DNA from: Ferruginibacter sp. | GTDB taxonomy: Bacteria > Bacteroidota > Bacteroidia > Chitinophagales > Chitinophagaceae | Length of the DNA: 7,796 nucleotides | Assembly (NCBI GenBank): GCA_025352435.1 | Contig: JANXTN010000002.1 | Span: forward strand, 1 to 7,796 | Reading direction: 5' to 3' | Part shown: one piece after another, positions 1-6,518 of the stretch | Layout: every line of letters starts with the position of its first letter | Position numbering within the stretch: the stretch's first letter is position 1 | The notes under the pieces: model-generated | What the model was told of the DNA's origin: nothing | Seen by the model: only the letters and a program-made list of their open reading frames with translations | Database searches by the model: none | Program-made: the position numbers and the translations under genes

Positions 1-84
1 GACAGGAATAAGTGCCCAAAAAAATACACACGCTAAAATATAGAGCAAAGCTTTTCGTTTATTTTCCCCGATAAATTCCTGCAT
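1..84 (-). CDS. Partial membrane protein, probable EamA/DMT-family transporter (N-terminus only)
   Basis: This is the 5' end of a minus-strand gene that runs off the left edge of the window. An ATG at 84..82 opens a frame with no stop for 28 codons. The peptide starts MQEFIGENKRKALLYI and continues into a hydrophobic stretch reading ACVFFWALIPV at residues 18-28. A short charged N-terminus followed at once by a membrane helix containing a 'FWALIPV'-like pattern is typical of the first helix of EamA/DMT (drug/metabolite transporter) permeases in the inner membrane. The family call is inferred from very little sequence, and the substrate cannot be guessed. No Shine-Dalgarno motif precedes the ATG, and the upstream bases are A/T-rich, as for the other genes here. 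The receptor gene upstream on the same strand ends in its own terminator, so this gene probably has a separate promoter within about 85-156, but I see no good match there. Another small multi-pass membrane protein is the main alternative. Confidence 0.5.
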   Translation of the reverse strand, partial: MQEFIGENKRKALLYILACVFFWALIPV

Positions 85-156
85 TTTACATCTATTATTT
101 TTGAGATTTTAATTATGAGTTAGAGTAATTTTTTTTACTAAACACTTGAACATTAC

Positions 157-195
157 CAAAACAAAAGGGTTGATTTTCTTCCGAAAACCAACCCT
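157..195 (-). terminator. Intrinsic terminator of the TonB-dependent receptor gene
   Basis: On the minus strand, 20 bases after the receptor stop codon, a hairpin forms. Seven outer pairs (166-172 with 189-195) are followed by one mismatch, five inner pairs (174-178 with 183-187) and a four-base loop (179-182). A T-rich tract, read on the minus strand through 166-158 and interrupted by one G, follows. Hairpin plus T-tract is the usual rho-independent terminator layout. It separates the receptor from the partial transporter gene to its left. Confidence 0.75.
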
Positions 196-215
196 CATAG
201 TAAGTTGTAATTTTT

Positions 216-3026
216 TTAAAACTTCACCGTAAGGGTGGCGTTAAAGGTTGTACCTAACTGGCTAAACTGAGAACCATTGTAACCAAGTATACGGTACCTT
301 CCACTAAATGATAAAAAACCTTCTAATAAACTTTTATCTGCCGGTACAGCTAATGCAGCCTTCGCTGTTGCATAATCAGGATCAGTAGCGTTACCTGTAA
401 GTTCTAATTTCCATTTTGGCAATATATTAAACAGATTATTGGCAGTTACGTTGAAGGCAACTTTACTATTGAAGTTGTAACCAATATTTAAATCTGTTAC
501 CAATGCCGGTTGAAATACTTGCTTTATATTATTCATTATATCGCCACCATTATCTAAATCCTGAAATTTAGTTGGACCGAACAAAGTGTTGTTTAAATTA
601 AAATTAAACTTCTCTACATTGTAATCAAATCCAAAAATTGCTTTGTATTTAGGCCGGCTTTCAGTAAGCAATGATTTTATTTGCGTATTTAAAATAGAAG
701 ATCCTGCATCTTTAATTGCTTTTGGTGTAACGGGCGTTCCTATTATTTCATTTTTAAGGGTGTAGTTCCCTGCAATATTTATGGCTAGTTTGCCTTTCCC
801 TAAATCAATGTTTTTATAATTAGCAACGAAATCTAAACCGGATGTTCTGGTTTTAATTCCATTTATAAAAAACTGAACGCTGGCCAAATCAAAGTTTCCT
901 GCGCCAACTGCAGTGCCTTTTAATATTCTACCAAGCTCTGTTACCGGCGTTGCAAGCTTACGGTCATCGGTAGTGATTGAAGAGCTGTAAACTATTCTAT
1001 CTTTAATGTCAATCGTGTAATAATCAAATGTTACACTTAGGTTTTTTGTTGGTTTTATACCTAACCCTAAAGTGAAATTTGTAGATTTTTCGGCTGTTAA
1101 TTTTGGAACTCCCAAAGAGAAGGCTTCTTTGCTGGAGTTATTAAATAAACCTGATGTTTGAATGGTACCTCCTGAAAAAGATGCCTGCGTAGACTGAGTA
1201 TATATCTGATGTAAAGTTGGTGCTCTAAAGCCGGTAGATACTGAGCCCCGAAGCGTTATTTTATCGTCTAAAAATTTATAACGGGATGATAATTTGTAAA
1301 CAAATGTATTTCCAAAATCGCTGTAACGTTCTCCTCTCACAGTTGCATTTACTAAAAAATCTTTTGTCACATCGGCACTTACATCAAAATAACCACCAAG
1401 ATTAAAACGGCTGTTACTCCTTGCGTTTACAATATCAATTCCCGGAAAAGAATTTGCACCTTGTCCTTTGTAAGATGCTGTGTCTCCCTCAAATATTTTA
1501 AATGTTTCTGTTCTTACTTCAGTACCAAAACCAATGGCAACATTATCCGAAACACTTTTCGAAATGTCTATATTACCAATTGTATTACTGAAATTAAAAC
1601 CACCCGGTTTAAAACTTGTCGGGCTTTTTGCTCCAAAGCCTCTGTTTACCGTGTTGTTCACTGAATAAATTTGTTGGTTTCCACCTACAGTTAGACTTAC
1701 ATCATGTTTCCAGCCATTCGTTTCATTTTTAAAACCAATGGTTCCATTGTAGTCCTGTAGATCGCCCTCAAAAGTTGGTTCGTAACCAAGATATCCTTCA
1801 TACAAAGGATCATTTCCGCCTGTGTAATTTGGTGCGCCGGGAATTCTAGTATGCAATAAACCTGCATCTGTGCGCCAGTAAGGTGTTCTATAATTTGCAT
1901 TGCTGATTACTTTTTTTACTACAAAAGCTGCATTACCATATATCAATCCTTTATCTCCGGTTTCTATGCCCGCATTTACTAAAAACTTAGCAGTTGTAGT
2001 TGCGCCTGTTCCATTTTTATTTAAACCCGTTGGGTATTTTGCTAAAAAAGCTTTTATTGCAGCATCGTCATTTGGGCCACCACTAAATGTTGCAATTTCC
2101 GTTGGTATATCTATTACGCCGGAGCGAACTGCATTATTCTGTTGGCTAAGTGCAGCTGTATAGTTTACAAAGCCTCTTGTGCCCAAATTACTTCCACTGT
2201 TAAAAGATAATCCGTAAGTGCCGCCATCACCTTTTCCTGTAACACCACCCATTAGATTTACAGAACTGTACTGGTATTTATCTTTTAAAATTACATTCAT
2301 TACACCAGCTATTGCATCACTTCCATACTGTGCAGATGCACCATCACGCAGAATTTCCACATTTTTGATGGCGTCTACCGGTATTGCAGAAAGATCAGCA
2401 CCGGTTTCTCCACGTCCTGGAGAAAATTGAACATACAATAACGAACTTAAGTTTTTACGCTTACCATTTACCAATATCAATGTGCGACTTGGTCCAAGAT
2501 TTCTTATCTCGTATGGATCTAACAAAGTAGATGCATCATTTACCGGAGTATTTACGGTGTTAAAAGAAGGTACCCTGTATTGTAAAGCTTTGTCAAAGCT
2601 TGGTTGACCCGTGCTTTTTAAAGTTGCTGCATCCACATTGTCAACCGGTAAAGGAGTATTTAAAGAAGACCGGGGTTGAGAACGTGTTCCTACAACAACG
2701 ATATCCACTAATTTATCTGCATTTTCTTTTAAAGTTACATCTACAACTTTCATTTCATCAGCTGCCAATACCACTGTTAATGTGTTTGATAAATAACCCG
2801 TGTTTGAAAAACTGACTTTGTAAGTGCCGGGGTTTAAGCTCAACTTATAATTTCCACTTGCGTCGGTTGTAGTTCCTTTATTTCCCGGGGAGGTGATGAC
2901 ACTTACACCTTTTATCGCTCCTTCGGTTACCGTTACTGTTCCGCTAATACCTGATTGGGCAAATAAAAATGCATTAGAAAATTGTCCTATAAATAGGAAG
3001 AATAAAAGTTTTTTCATTTTTTTCAT
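216..3026 (-). CDS. TonB-dependent outer-membrane receptor with carboxypeptidase-regulatory-like N-terminal domain
   Basis: The gene encodes a complete 936-residue outer-membrane receptor for TonB-driven uptake; the substrate is unknown. A signal peptide covers residues 1-24 and ends in LFAQ. A CarboxypepD_reg-like beta-sandwich spans about 26-100, with the signature GTTTDASGNYKLSLNPGTYKV near 51-71. A TonB-box-like DIVVVGTR lies at 108-115. The plug domain spans about 119-250 and holds the conserved block RDGASAQYGSDAIAGV at 227-242 and the LVNGKR segment at 185-190. The rest is a 22-strand-type beta-barrel, and the chain ends in Phe (LTVKF), as expected for BAM-assembled barrels. The plug (NLGPSRTLILVNGKR ... 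GADLSAIPVDAIKNVEILRDG) resembles the iron-complex/Caulobacter-type receptor group rather than SusC. No SusD gene is adjacent, which also argues against a classical glycan utilisation locus. M1 was chosen as start, but M4 is also possible. The gene has its own terminator and looks monocistronic. Confidence 0.93.
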   Translation of the reverse strand: MKKMKKLLFFLFIGQFSNAFLFAQSGISGTVTVTEGAIKGVSVITSPGNKGTTTDASGNYKLSLNPGTYKVSFSNTGYLSNTLTVVLAADEMKVVDVTLKENADKLVDIVVVGTRSQPRSSLNTPLPVDNVDAATLKSTGQPSFDKALQYRVPSFNTVNTPVNDASTLLDPYEIRNLGPSRTLILVNGKRKNLSSLLYVQFSPGRGETGADLSAIPVDAIKNVEILRDGASAQYGSDAIAGVMNVILKDKYQYSSVNLMGGVTGKGDGGTYGLSFNSGSNLGTRGFVNYTAALSQQNNAVRSGVIDIPTEIATFSGGPNDDAAIKAFLAKYPTGLNKNGTGATTTAKFLVNAGIETGDKGLIYGNAAFVVKKVISNANYRTPYWRTDAGLLHTRIPGAPNYTGGNDPLYEGYLGYEPTFEGDLQDYNGTIGFKNETNGWKHDVSLTVGGNQQIYSVNNTVNRGFGAKSPTSFKPGGFNFSNTIGNIDISKSVSDNVAIGFGTEVRTETFKIFEGDTASYKGQGANSFPGIDIVNARSNSRFNLGGYFDVSADVTKDFLVNATVRGERYSDFGNTFVYKLSSRYKFLDDKITLRGSVSTGFRAPTLHQIYTQSTQASFSGGTIQTSGLFNNSSKEAFSLGVPKLTAEKSTNFTLGLGIKPTKNLSVTFDYYTIDIKDRIVYSSSITTDDRKLATPVTELGRILKGTAVGAGNFDLASVQFFINGIKTRTSGLDFVANYKNIDLGKGKLAINIAGNYTLKNEIIGTPVTPKAIKDAGSSILNTQIKSLLTESRPKYKAIFGFDYNVEKFNFNLNNTLFGPTKFQDLDNGGDIMNNIKQVFQPALVTDLNIGYNFNSKVAFNVTANNLFNILPKWKLELTGNATDPDYATAKAALAVPADKSLLEGFLSFSGRYRILGYNGSQFSQLGTTFNATLTVKF

Positions 3027-3050
3027 TTAAAAGTTAATTATATGGTATTT

Positions 3051-3058
3051 CAAATCTA
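3051..3058 (-). promoter_or_regulatory. Probable -7 promoter box of the TonB receptor gene
   Basis: The minus strand reads TAGATTTG here, an exact match to the Bacteroidota -7 consensus TAnnTTTG, 24 bases upstream of the receptor ATG. That would give a 5' leader of roughly 18-20 bases. The -33 element is poor: the nearest candidate is TTTA (3078-3075), about 16 bases upstream, instead of TTG/TTTG at about 19 bases. The remaining bases of the gap up to 3313 are A/T-rich and contain no other gene that I can support. Confidence 0.4.
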
Positions 3059-3313
3059 TATAAAAAACTTCAGCTAAAGTTGCTTAACGAGAAATAATAT
3101 GAGAACTAGAACATATAATAAATAAAAAAATACCTATAATAGATATAAATTCTAGTATTTCCATCTTTGTGAAATCAAAATACTTTAATTATTTTAAAAA
3201 CTTCGTTTAAAATATGAAAGGCTCGTGTATATATTTAAATATTTACAAAATTTTAATTTATTGTGATGTCTAGTTGCTTGCTTTTACCTTATTCATTCAA
3301 ATGCCGGGGTAAA

Positions 3314-4039
3314 TTAACCTATCAGCTTTCTTATAACAATACTTGCTGCTACAGCACCAAACATGGCAGGCATATATGAAATTGTGCCGTAAGCAGATTT
3401 TTTGTAATTGCTGCCGTCTGTCAAAAGCAAACTCTCTTTATTAGGAAGTTCGGGAGAAAAGACGCAGTCTATTCCCTTTTTTATCTTGTGATTGACATGC
3501 AGCATTTTACGAATTTGTTGGGCAAATACGCAGTTGTAAGTTTTAGAGATATCCGCAATTTCAATTACCGTCGGGTCCATTTTGCCGCCTGCTCCCATGC
3601 TGCTTATTATAGGTACATTTTTTTTATAAGCAGCCACCATAAAAGTTAATTTAGGAGTTACACTATCTATGGCATCAAGTACATAATCTATTTTGGTTTC
3701 AAAATATGAGTCAACATTTTCCGGTGAAATGAATTTTTTTACAACATGCAAAATCATTTCAGGATTTATATCCTTTAGTCTCGCTTCCATAATATTAGCT
3801 TTAAATTCTCCATGGTTTGAAGCAAGTGCGGGAAGTTGCCTGTTACGGTTTGTTGGATCAACAACATCGCCATCAATAATGGTCATTTCCCCTACTCCAC
3901 TTCGGGCTATAAACTCTGCTGCATAAGAACCTACACCACCGAGCCCCACTATCATTACATGAGCAGAAGCCAGTTTTTGTAAAGCATTTTTTCCAATTAG
4001 TAATTCTGTTCTGCTAAGCCATGTAAAATCTGTAGTCAT
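3314..4039 (-). CDS. tcdA: tRNA threonylcarbamoyladenosine dehydratase (TcdA/YgdL/CsdL family, ThiF/E1-like)
   Basis: This cytoplasmic, ATP-dependent E1-like enzyme is predicted to cyclise the t6A37 modification of ANN-decoding tRNAs to ct6A. From the ATG at 4039 it is 241 residues long, close to the usual size of about 250-270. Visible signatures are the nucleotide-binding GLGGVGS at 32-38, the acidic IDGD at 55-58 and NRNRQ at 64-68. Further on are DAID at 122-125 and the family-diagnostic SSMGAGGKMDPT at 146-157, which parallels GGAGGQIDPT of the E. coli protein. GIDCVFS at 189-195 and a hydrophobic C-terminal helix (MFGAVAASIVIRKLIG) complete the match. The frame extends upstream to a TTG at 4057, but ATG gives the usual N-terminus just ahead of the 'LLIGKNALQKL' helix and is preferred. 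No csdA or csdE partner is adjacent. MoeB/ThiF is the alternative, but the MGAGGKMDPT block favours TcdA. No clear promoter or terminator was found for it. Confidence 0.9.
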   Translation of the reverse strand: MTTDFTWLSRTELLIGKNALQKLASAHVMIVGLGGVGSYAAEFIARSGVGEMTIIDGDVVDPTNRNRQLPALASNHGEFKANIMEARLKDINPEMILHVVKKFISPENVDSYFETKIDYVLDAIDSVTPKLTFMVAAYKKNVPIISSMGAGGKMDPTVIEIADISKTYNCVFAQQIRKMLHVNHKIKKGIDCVFSPELPNKESLLLTDGSNYKKSAYGTISYMPAMFGAVAASIVIRKLIG

Positions 4040-4130
4040 GTTAGTTTTGAAGTTCAAATTTTTCTATTTACAATTGTTTACTGTTTAAAAAAATTCAAGA
4101 ATAAGATCTAAACAATAATCATTCAATCTA

Positions 4131-4175
4131 CAAATAAAAAAAAGGCAATCGCTTTTTGTATAAGAGATTGCCTTT
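4131..4175 (-). terminator. Intrinsic terminator of the T9SS cargo gene
   Basis: Twenty bases after the stop of the T9SS cargo gene, read on the minus strand, there is a perfect ten-pair stem: AAAGGCAATC at 4141-4150 pairs with GATTGCCTTT at 4166-4175. The loop is 15 bases. A T-tract of about eight bases (complement of 4143-4136) follows directly. This is a canonical rho-independent terminator. It implies that tcdA downstream is transcribed mainly from its own promoter. Confidence 0.9.
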
Positions 4176-4195
4176 ACCAACTATTAAAAACAGAC

Positions 4196-5293
4196 TTAAT
4201 TTTTTATAATGGATTTGCTTTGTACTTTACCACTTCCATCGTCAAAACGTAACAAGTACATGCCGCTGTTTAAGTTAGCAATATTAATTTGAGTTTGCTG
4301 TGTATTTGGCATTGCAAGTTTTTGCATCAAAATCTTACCTTCTGCGTTATACAAAGTAAATACTGCTTTTTCAGTTGCTTTGTTATGCTGAATGGTTACC
4401 TGCTCAATTGCAGGTTGAGGGTAAGCCTGTAAGCTGTTTAAGATTATTTCTTTACTGAATAATTTAATTATAGCGGAGTATTTTGTTTTACCATCAAAAT
4501 CTACATTTTTTATGCGGAAGTAAACAGTACCTGAAATTTTATCTATATAGTTTAAGCTGTACACAGTTTTTCCTGTGGCAGGTACATAACCAATGCTTTG
4601 AAATGCTGTCCCATTGGAACTTGTCTCTAAATAATAGCCTTGTACGTTTATTTCATGTGCTACATTCCACAATAATCTTGTGGTGCCGTCATCTTGCTTT
4701 CTCGCTACAAATCCTTCAAATGTAACAGGCAAAGGACCACCCTGAACGCCCAACGATAGATCATCAAATAAAACTCTTTCAGTTGCATGTCCTGTAGCAA
4801 CTCTAAATGTAAATTCAAATCTTACCTGTTGCCCTGCCACCAAATCCTGGTCAGATAATCTTAAACATATATTTCCTGATGTACTAGGTAATGCTGTGAA
4901 AACGGGGCCATTGGCAGTGGTTGCTAATACTTCTAATGGTGGATTGGTTGCTGCCGTTATTATTCTTATTCTATATTCAGTGCCTACGGGTGCCTCATAC
5001 CTAAAACCAATTGTAGTTTGTCCAGTTTCTGCCAATGTGTAAACCGGTGAAATCAGGCTGCCGGTCCTACCATTAAGTCCGCTATTTTCAATTTCTGCCC
5101 CTGCTGTTGGGTTCCAAAAAAACGAAACATCATTTGCATCGGAATAAATACTGGGTGAACTGAACCCTTCGTCAGAGGTATTAAAATTTCTAAATACACT
5201 ACAATTGGAAACATTGGTTGTAGTGGTAGGAAACTGTGCTGCTGCTGCGATAGCACAAATGGATGTAAATGCTGAGAGTAAAAACTTTTTCAT
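4196..5293 (-). CDS. Secreted protein with C-terminal T9SS type A sorting domain
   Basis: The gene encodes a 365-residue exported protein predicted to cross the inner membrane by Sec and the outer membrane by the type IX secretion system. A signal peptide covers residues 1-20 (MKKFLLSAFT ... IAAAAQ). Residues about 25-185 look like a beta-rich jelly-roll or lectin-like domain, including FDDLSLG at 176-182. A fibronectin-III-like module of a kind common in Bacteroidota secreted proteins spans about 187-278, with LPVTFEGF, LLWNVAHEINVQGYYLE and YFRIKNVDFDGKTKYS. The C-terminal sorting domain runs from about 287 to 365, starting with LQAYPQPAIEQVTI and ending in GMYLLRFDDGSGKVQSKSIIKN. The usual YPNP motif reads YPQP here. 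The sorting domain normally directs release or attachment to surface lipopolysaccharide. No catalytic motif is visible, so the role may be adhesive or structural. The gene is complete and transcribed away from the plus-strand gene at 5645. Confidence 0.88.
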   Translation of the reverse strand: MKKFLLSAFTSICAIAAAAQFPTTTTNVSNCSVFRNFNTSDEGFSSPSIYSDANDVSFFWNPTAGAEIENSGLNGRTGSLISPVYTLAETGQTTIGFRYEAPVGTEYRIRIITAATNPPLEVLATTANGPVFTALPSTSGNICLRLSDQDLVAGQQVRFEFTFRVATGHATERVLFDDLSLGVQGGPLPVTFEGFVARKQDDGTTRLLWNVAHEINVQGYYLETSSNGTAFQSIGYVPATGKTVYSLNYIDKISGTVYFRIKNVDFDGKTKYSAIIKLFSKEIILNSLQAYPQPAIEQVTIQHNKATEKAVFTLYNAEGKILMQKLAMPNTQQTQINIANLNSGMYLLRFDDGSGKVQSKSIIKN

Positions 5294-5317
5294 AATTTTT
5301 AAATTTTATTATTTCAT

Positions 5318-5335
5318 AAGAATTTTAAAATTCTT
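5318..5335. repeat. Perfect 18-base palindrome in the T9SS cargo gene leader
   Basis: AAGAATTTTAAAATTCTT is identical to its reverse complement and lies 25 bases upstream of the minus-strand ATG at 5293. It could be an operator or a weak leader hairpin. Its very low GC content means it could also arise by chance. No regulator can be named from the sequence. Confidence 0.5.
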
Positions 5336-5533
5336 CAATAAGATATTGGATATAACTTAGAGGTTAAACAGAGAATAAAGCAGGATTGATATTAAAAATC
5401 CAAAGATGGTGCCTACTTTTAGTTGCAGACAAATAAAGAAAAATCTCCAACAGATTACATGTAATAACTCAAGAAATTTGATAAGCTAATAGAAAATACA
5501 ATTTCACTTTAAAAATTATGCAAAAAAATAATC

Positions 5534-5559
5534 AATTGTGTGCAATCCTATCCACAATT
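5534..5559. repeat. Inverted repeat AATTGTG-N12-CACAATT upstream of the GLPGLI-like gene promoter
   Basis: Seven bases at 5534-5540 are perfectly inverted at 5553-5559. The second arm runs into a short T-tract, so the element could act as a weak hairpin or as a paired binding site. It lies about 38 bases upstream of the -33 element of the plus-strand promoter, a position where activators or repressors may bind. Function is not established. Confidence 0.35.
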
Positions 5560-5596
5560 TTTTCATGTTAAACTAAATGTAAAAAGGATGAGAAGA

Positions 5597-5626
5597 TTGT
5601 AAATGAGTTTAAGCCGTGTATTTTTG
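5597..5626 (+). promoter_or_regulatory. Bacteroidota-type promoter of the GLPGLI-like gene
   Basis: A TTG at 5597-5599 is followed after exactly 19 bases by TATTTTTG at 5619-5626, which matches the TAnnTTTG -7 box. Both elements and their spacing fit the known Bacteroidota housekeeping sigma consensus. The box ends 18 bases before the ATG at 5645, so the leader would be only about 12-14 bases, A/T-rich and without a Shine-Dalgarno motif. Confidence 0.65.
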
Positions 5627-5644
5627 AAACTTAAAATTTAAAAA

Positions 5645-6481
5645 ATGAAAATTATTTTACTGTCTGGATTATTATTTCTTTCAACTGTTGGCATGGCTCA
5701 ACCAAAGTTGTTAACGCAGGCTACAATTACTACGCTTACTAATATCATAGCTCCTGAAGATGAAGATGTATCTCAAATACAGAACCCTAGTGCTGGCGGA
5801 TTTAATTTTAGAAATTTTGGAGATGGGGAAACAAAAAGTACGACATACGTTAAAAACGACTTAGTAAAAACCAACTACAAATCAGAATCTTTTAGAGGAA
5901 GTATGTACAGAAACAATACGACAAAAATAACAACCACTATTTTTGAAATAATGGGTAATAAGCAGGGCTTTTATTCTTCAGATAATGATCAGGTAGAAAT
6001 GGTGAAAAGAATGGACAGCATGATGAGGGAAAGAGCAAAAACTGATACAAACGTGAAGGTACGTTCCCGTTCGGCTAATTTTTCTAACAGCATACAATAT
6101 ACCAATGAAACAAAAAAGATTGCTGGTTACAATTGCAAAAAAGCACTTATAATTACTGATAAATTGATTGCAAAAGATACCCAGGCAGTGTGGTATACCC
6201 CTGAAATAAAATTTGCTCATCTTTCATCAACAGGCGGTACAAGTGGCATTGCAAATTTAGGAGGCCAATCTGCTAATCCTTTTGATAAGCTTGATGGTTT
6301 TGTTATGATGTATGAACGTAACATGCCACGTGGTCGTAAGATGGAAGTAAAAGTTTCAAAAATTGAAATTGATAAAGATATTGCAGACAAAGAATTTGAA
6401 ATCCCTAAAGATGTAGAGATTAAATCTATAAAGGATATGCAGGGTTCGGGCGGTGGCGGCTTTAGGTTTCAAAGACCCTAA
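5645..6481 (+). CDS. Exported GLPGLI/DUF4412-like protein of unknown function
   Basis: The gene encodes a 278-residue envelope protein. A signal peptide covers residues 1-19 (MKIILLSGLLFLSTVGMAQ), so the mature protein is probably periplasmic. Family resemblance rests on four blocks in the expected order: KKIAGYNCKKALI near 157-169 with the only cysteine at 164, AVWYTPEIKF at 181-190, the extended strand DKLDGFVMMYERN at 214-226, and a C-terminal KIEIDKDIADKEFEIPKDVEIKSI at 239-262. This layout fits the Bacteroidota GLPGLI/DUF4412 group, whose function is unknown. The eponymous GLPGLI motif is not present; the equivalent position reads KLDGFVMM and is preceded by a Gly/Ser-rich insert (about 194-210). 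The tail is GSGGGGFRFQRP. The gene has its own promoter and shares a bidirectional terminator with the convergent TPR gene. The family call is moderate; any more specific role would be guesswork. Confidence 0.8.
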   Translation: MKIILLSGLLFLSTVGMAQPKLLTQATITTLTNIIAPEDEDVSQIQNPSAGGFNFRNFGDGETKSTTYVKNDLVKTNYKSESFRGSMYRNNTTKITTTIFEIMGNKQGFYSSDNDQVEMVKRMDSMMRERAKTDTNVKVRSRSANFSNSIQYTNETKKIAGYNCKKALIITDKLIAKDTQAVWYTPEIKFAHLSSTGGTSGIANLGGQSANPFDKLDGFVMMYERNMPRGRKMEVKVSKIEIDKDIADKEFEIPKDVEIKSIKDMQGSGGGGFRFQRP

Positions 6482-6483
6482 TT

Positions 6484-6513
6484 AAAAAACGGCAGTGAAA
6501 ACTGCCGTTTTTT
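6484..6513. terminator. Bidirectional intrinsic terminator between convergent genes
   Basis: A perfect seven-pair G/C-rich stem (6490-6496 with 6501-6507) closes a GAAA tetraloop on the plus strand. Six A residues flank it on the left and six T residues on the right. Each strand therefore presents a hairpin followed by a U-run, so the element can stop transcription of both the plus-strand GLPGLI-like gene and the minus-strand TPR gene. It occupies nearly all of the 37-base gap between the two stop codons. Confidence 0.93.
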
Positions 6514-6518
6514 AATGT

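Larger units (their letters stand above)
5294..5644. other. Divergent intergenic region with small dyads
   Basis: This 351-base A/T-rich region lies between the divergently transcribed T9SS cargo gene and the GLPGLI-like gene. I see no coding sequence, tRNA or recognised riboswitch. It holds the plus-strand promoter at 5597-5626 and three inverted repeats: a perfect 18-base palindrome at 5318-5335, a perfect 12-base palindrome (ATTACATGTAAT) at 5454-5465, and a 7+7 base repeat at 5534-5559. No convincing TAnnTTTG promoter was found for the minus-strand gene; the best near-match (TTTATTTG, complement of 5430-5437) lacks a -33 partner. Confidence 0.6.

Noticed and set aside
1461..2815. Several plus-strand open frames of 62-87 codons within the receptor gene
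   Set aside because: They are antisense shadows of a clearly real 936-residue gene, have no recognisable domains, and lack promoters or plausible start contexts.
216..3026. SusC-type glycan importer
   Set aside because: No SusD neighbour is present, and the plug sequence fits the other TonB-dependent receptor group better.
3105..3156. Inverted repeat ACTAGAA ... TTCTAGT upstream of the receptor gene
   Set aside because: The arms are only seven bases with a 38-base spacer in very A/T-rich DNA, which is expected by chance.
3027..3313. Possible small peptide gene or RNA in the gap between tcdA and the receptor
   Set aside because: The frames found are under 20 codons, and there is no stable hairpin, conserved riboswitch pattern or tRNA-like fold.
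5430..5437. TTTATTTG on the minus strand as a -7 box for the T9SS cargo gene
   Set aside because: It has one mismatch to TAnnTTTG, no TTG at the right distance upstream, and would imply a leader of more than 130 bases.
5548..5556. CTATCCACA, one mismatch from a DnaA box (TTATCCACA)
   Set aside because: It is a single imperfect copy with no cluster of further boxes and no dnaA, dnaN or replication gene nearby, so there is no support for an origin.
5534..5559. TTGTG...CACAA dyad as a CRP/FNR-type binding site
   Set aside because: The half-site spacing is far from that of TGTGA-N6-TCACA sites; it is kept only as an unassigned inverted repeat.
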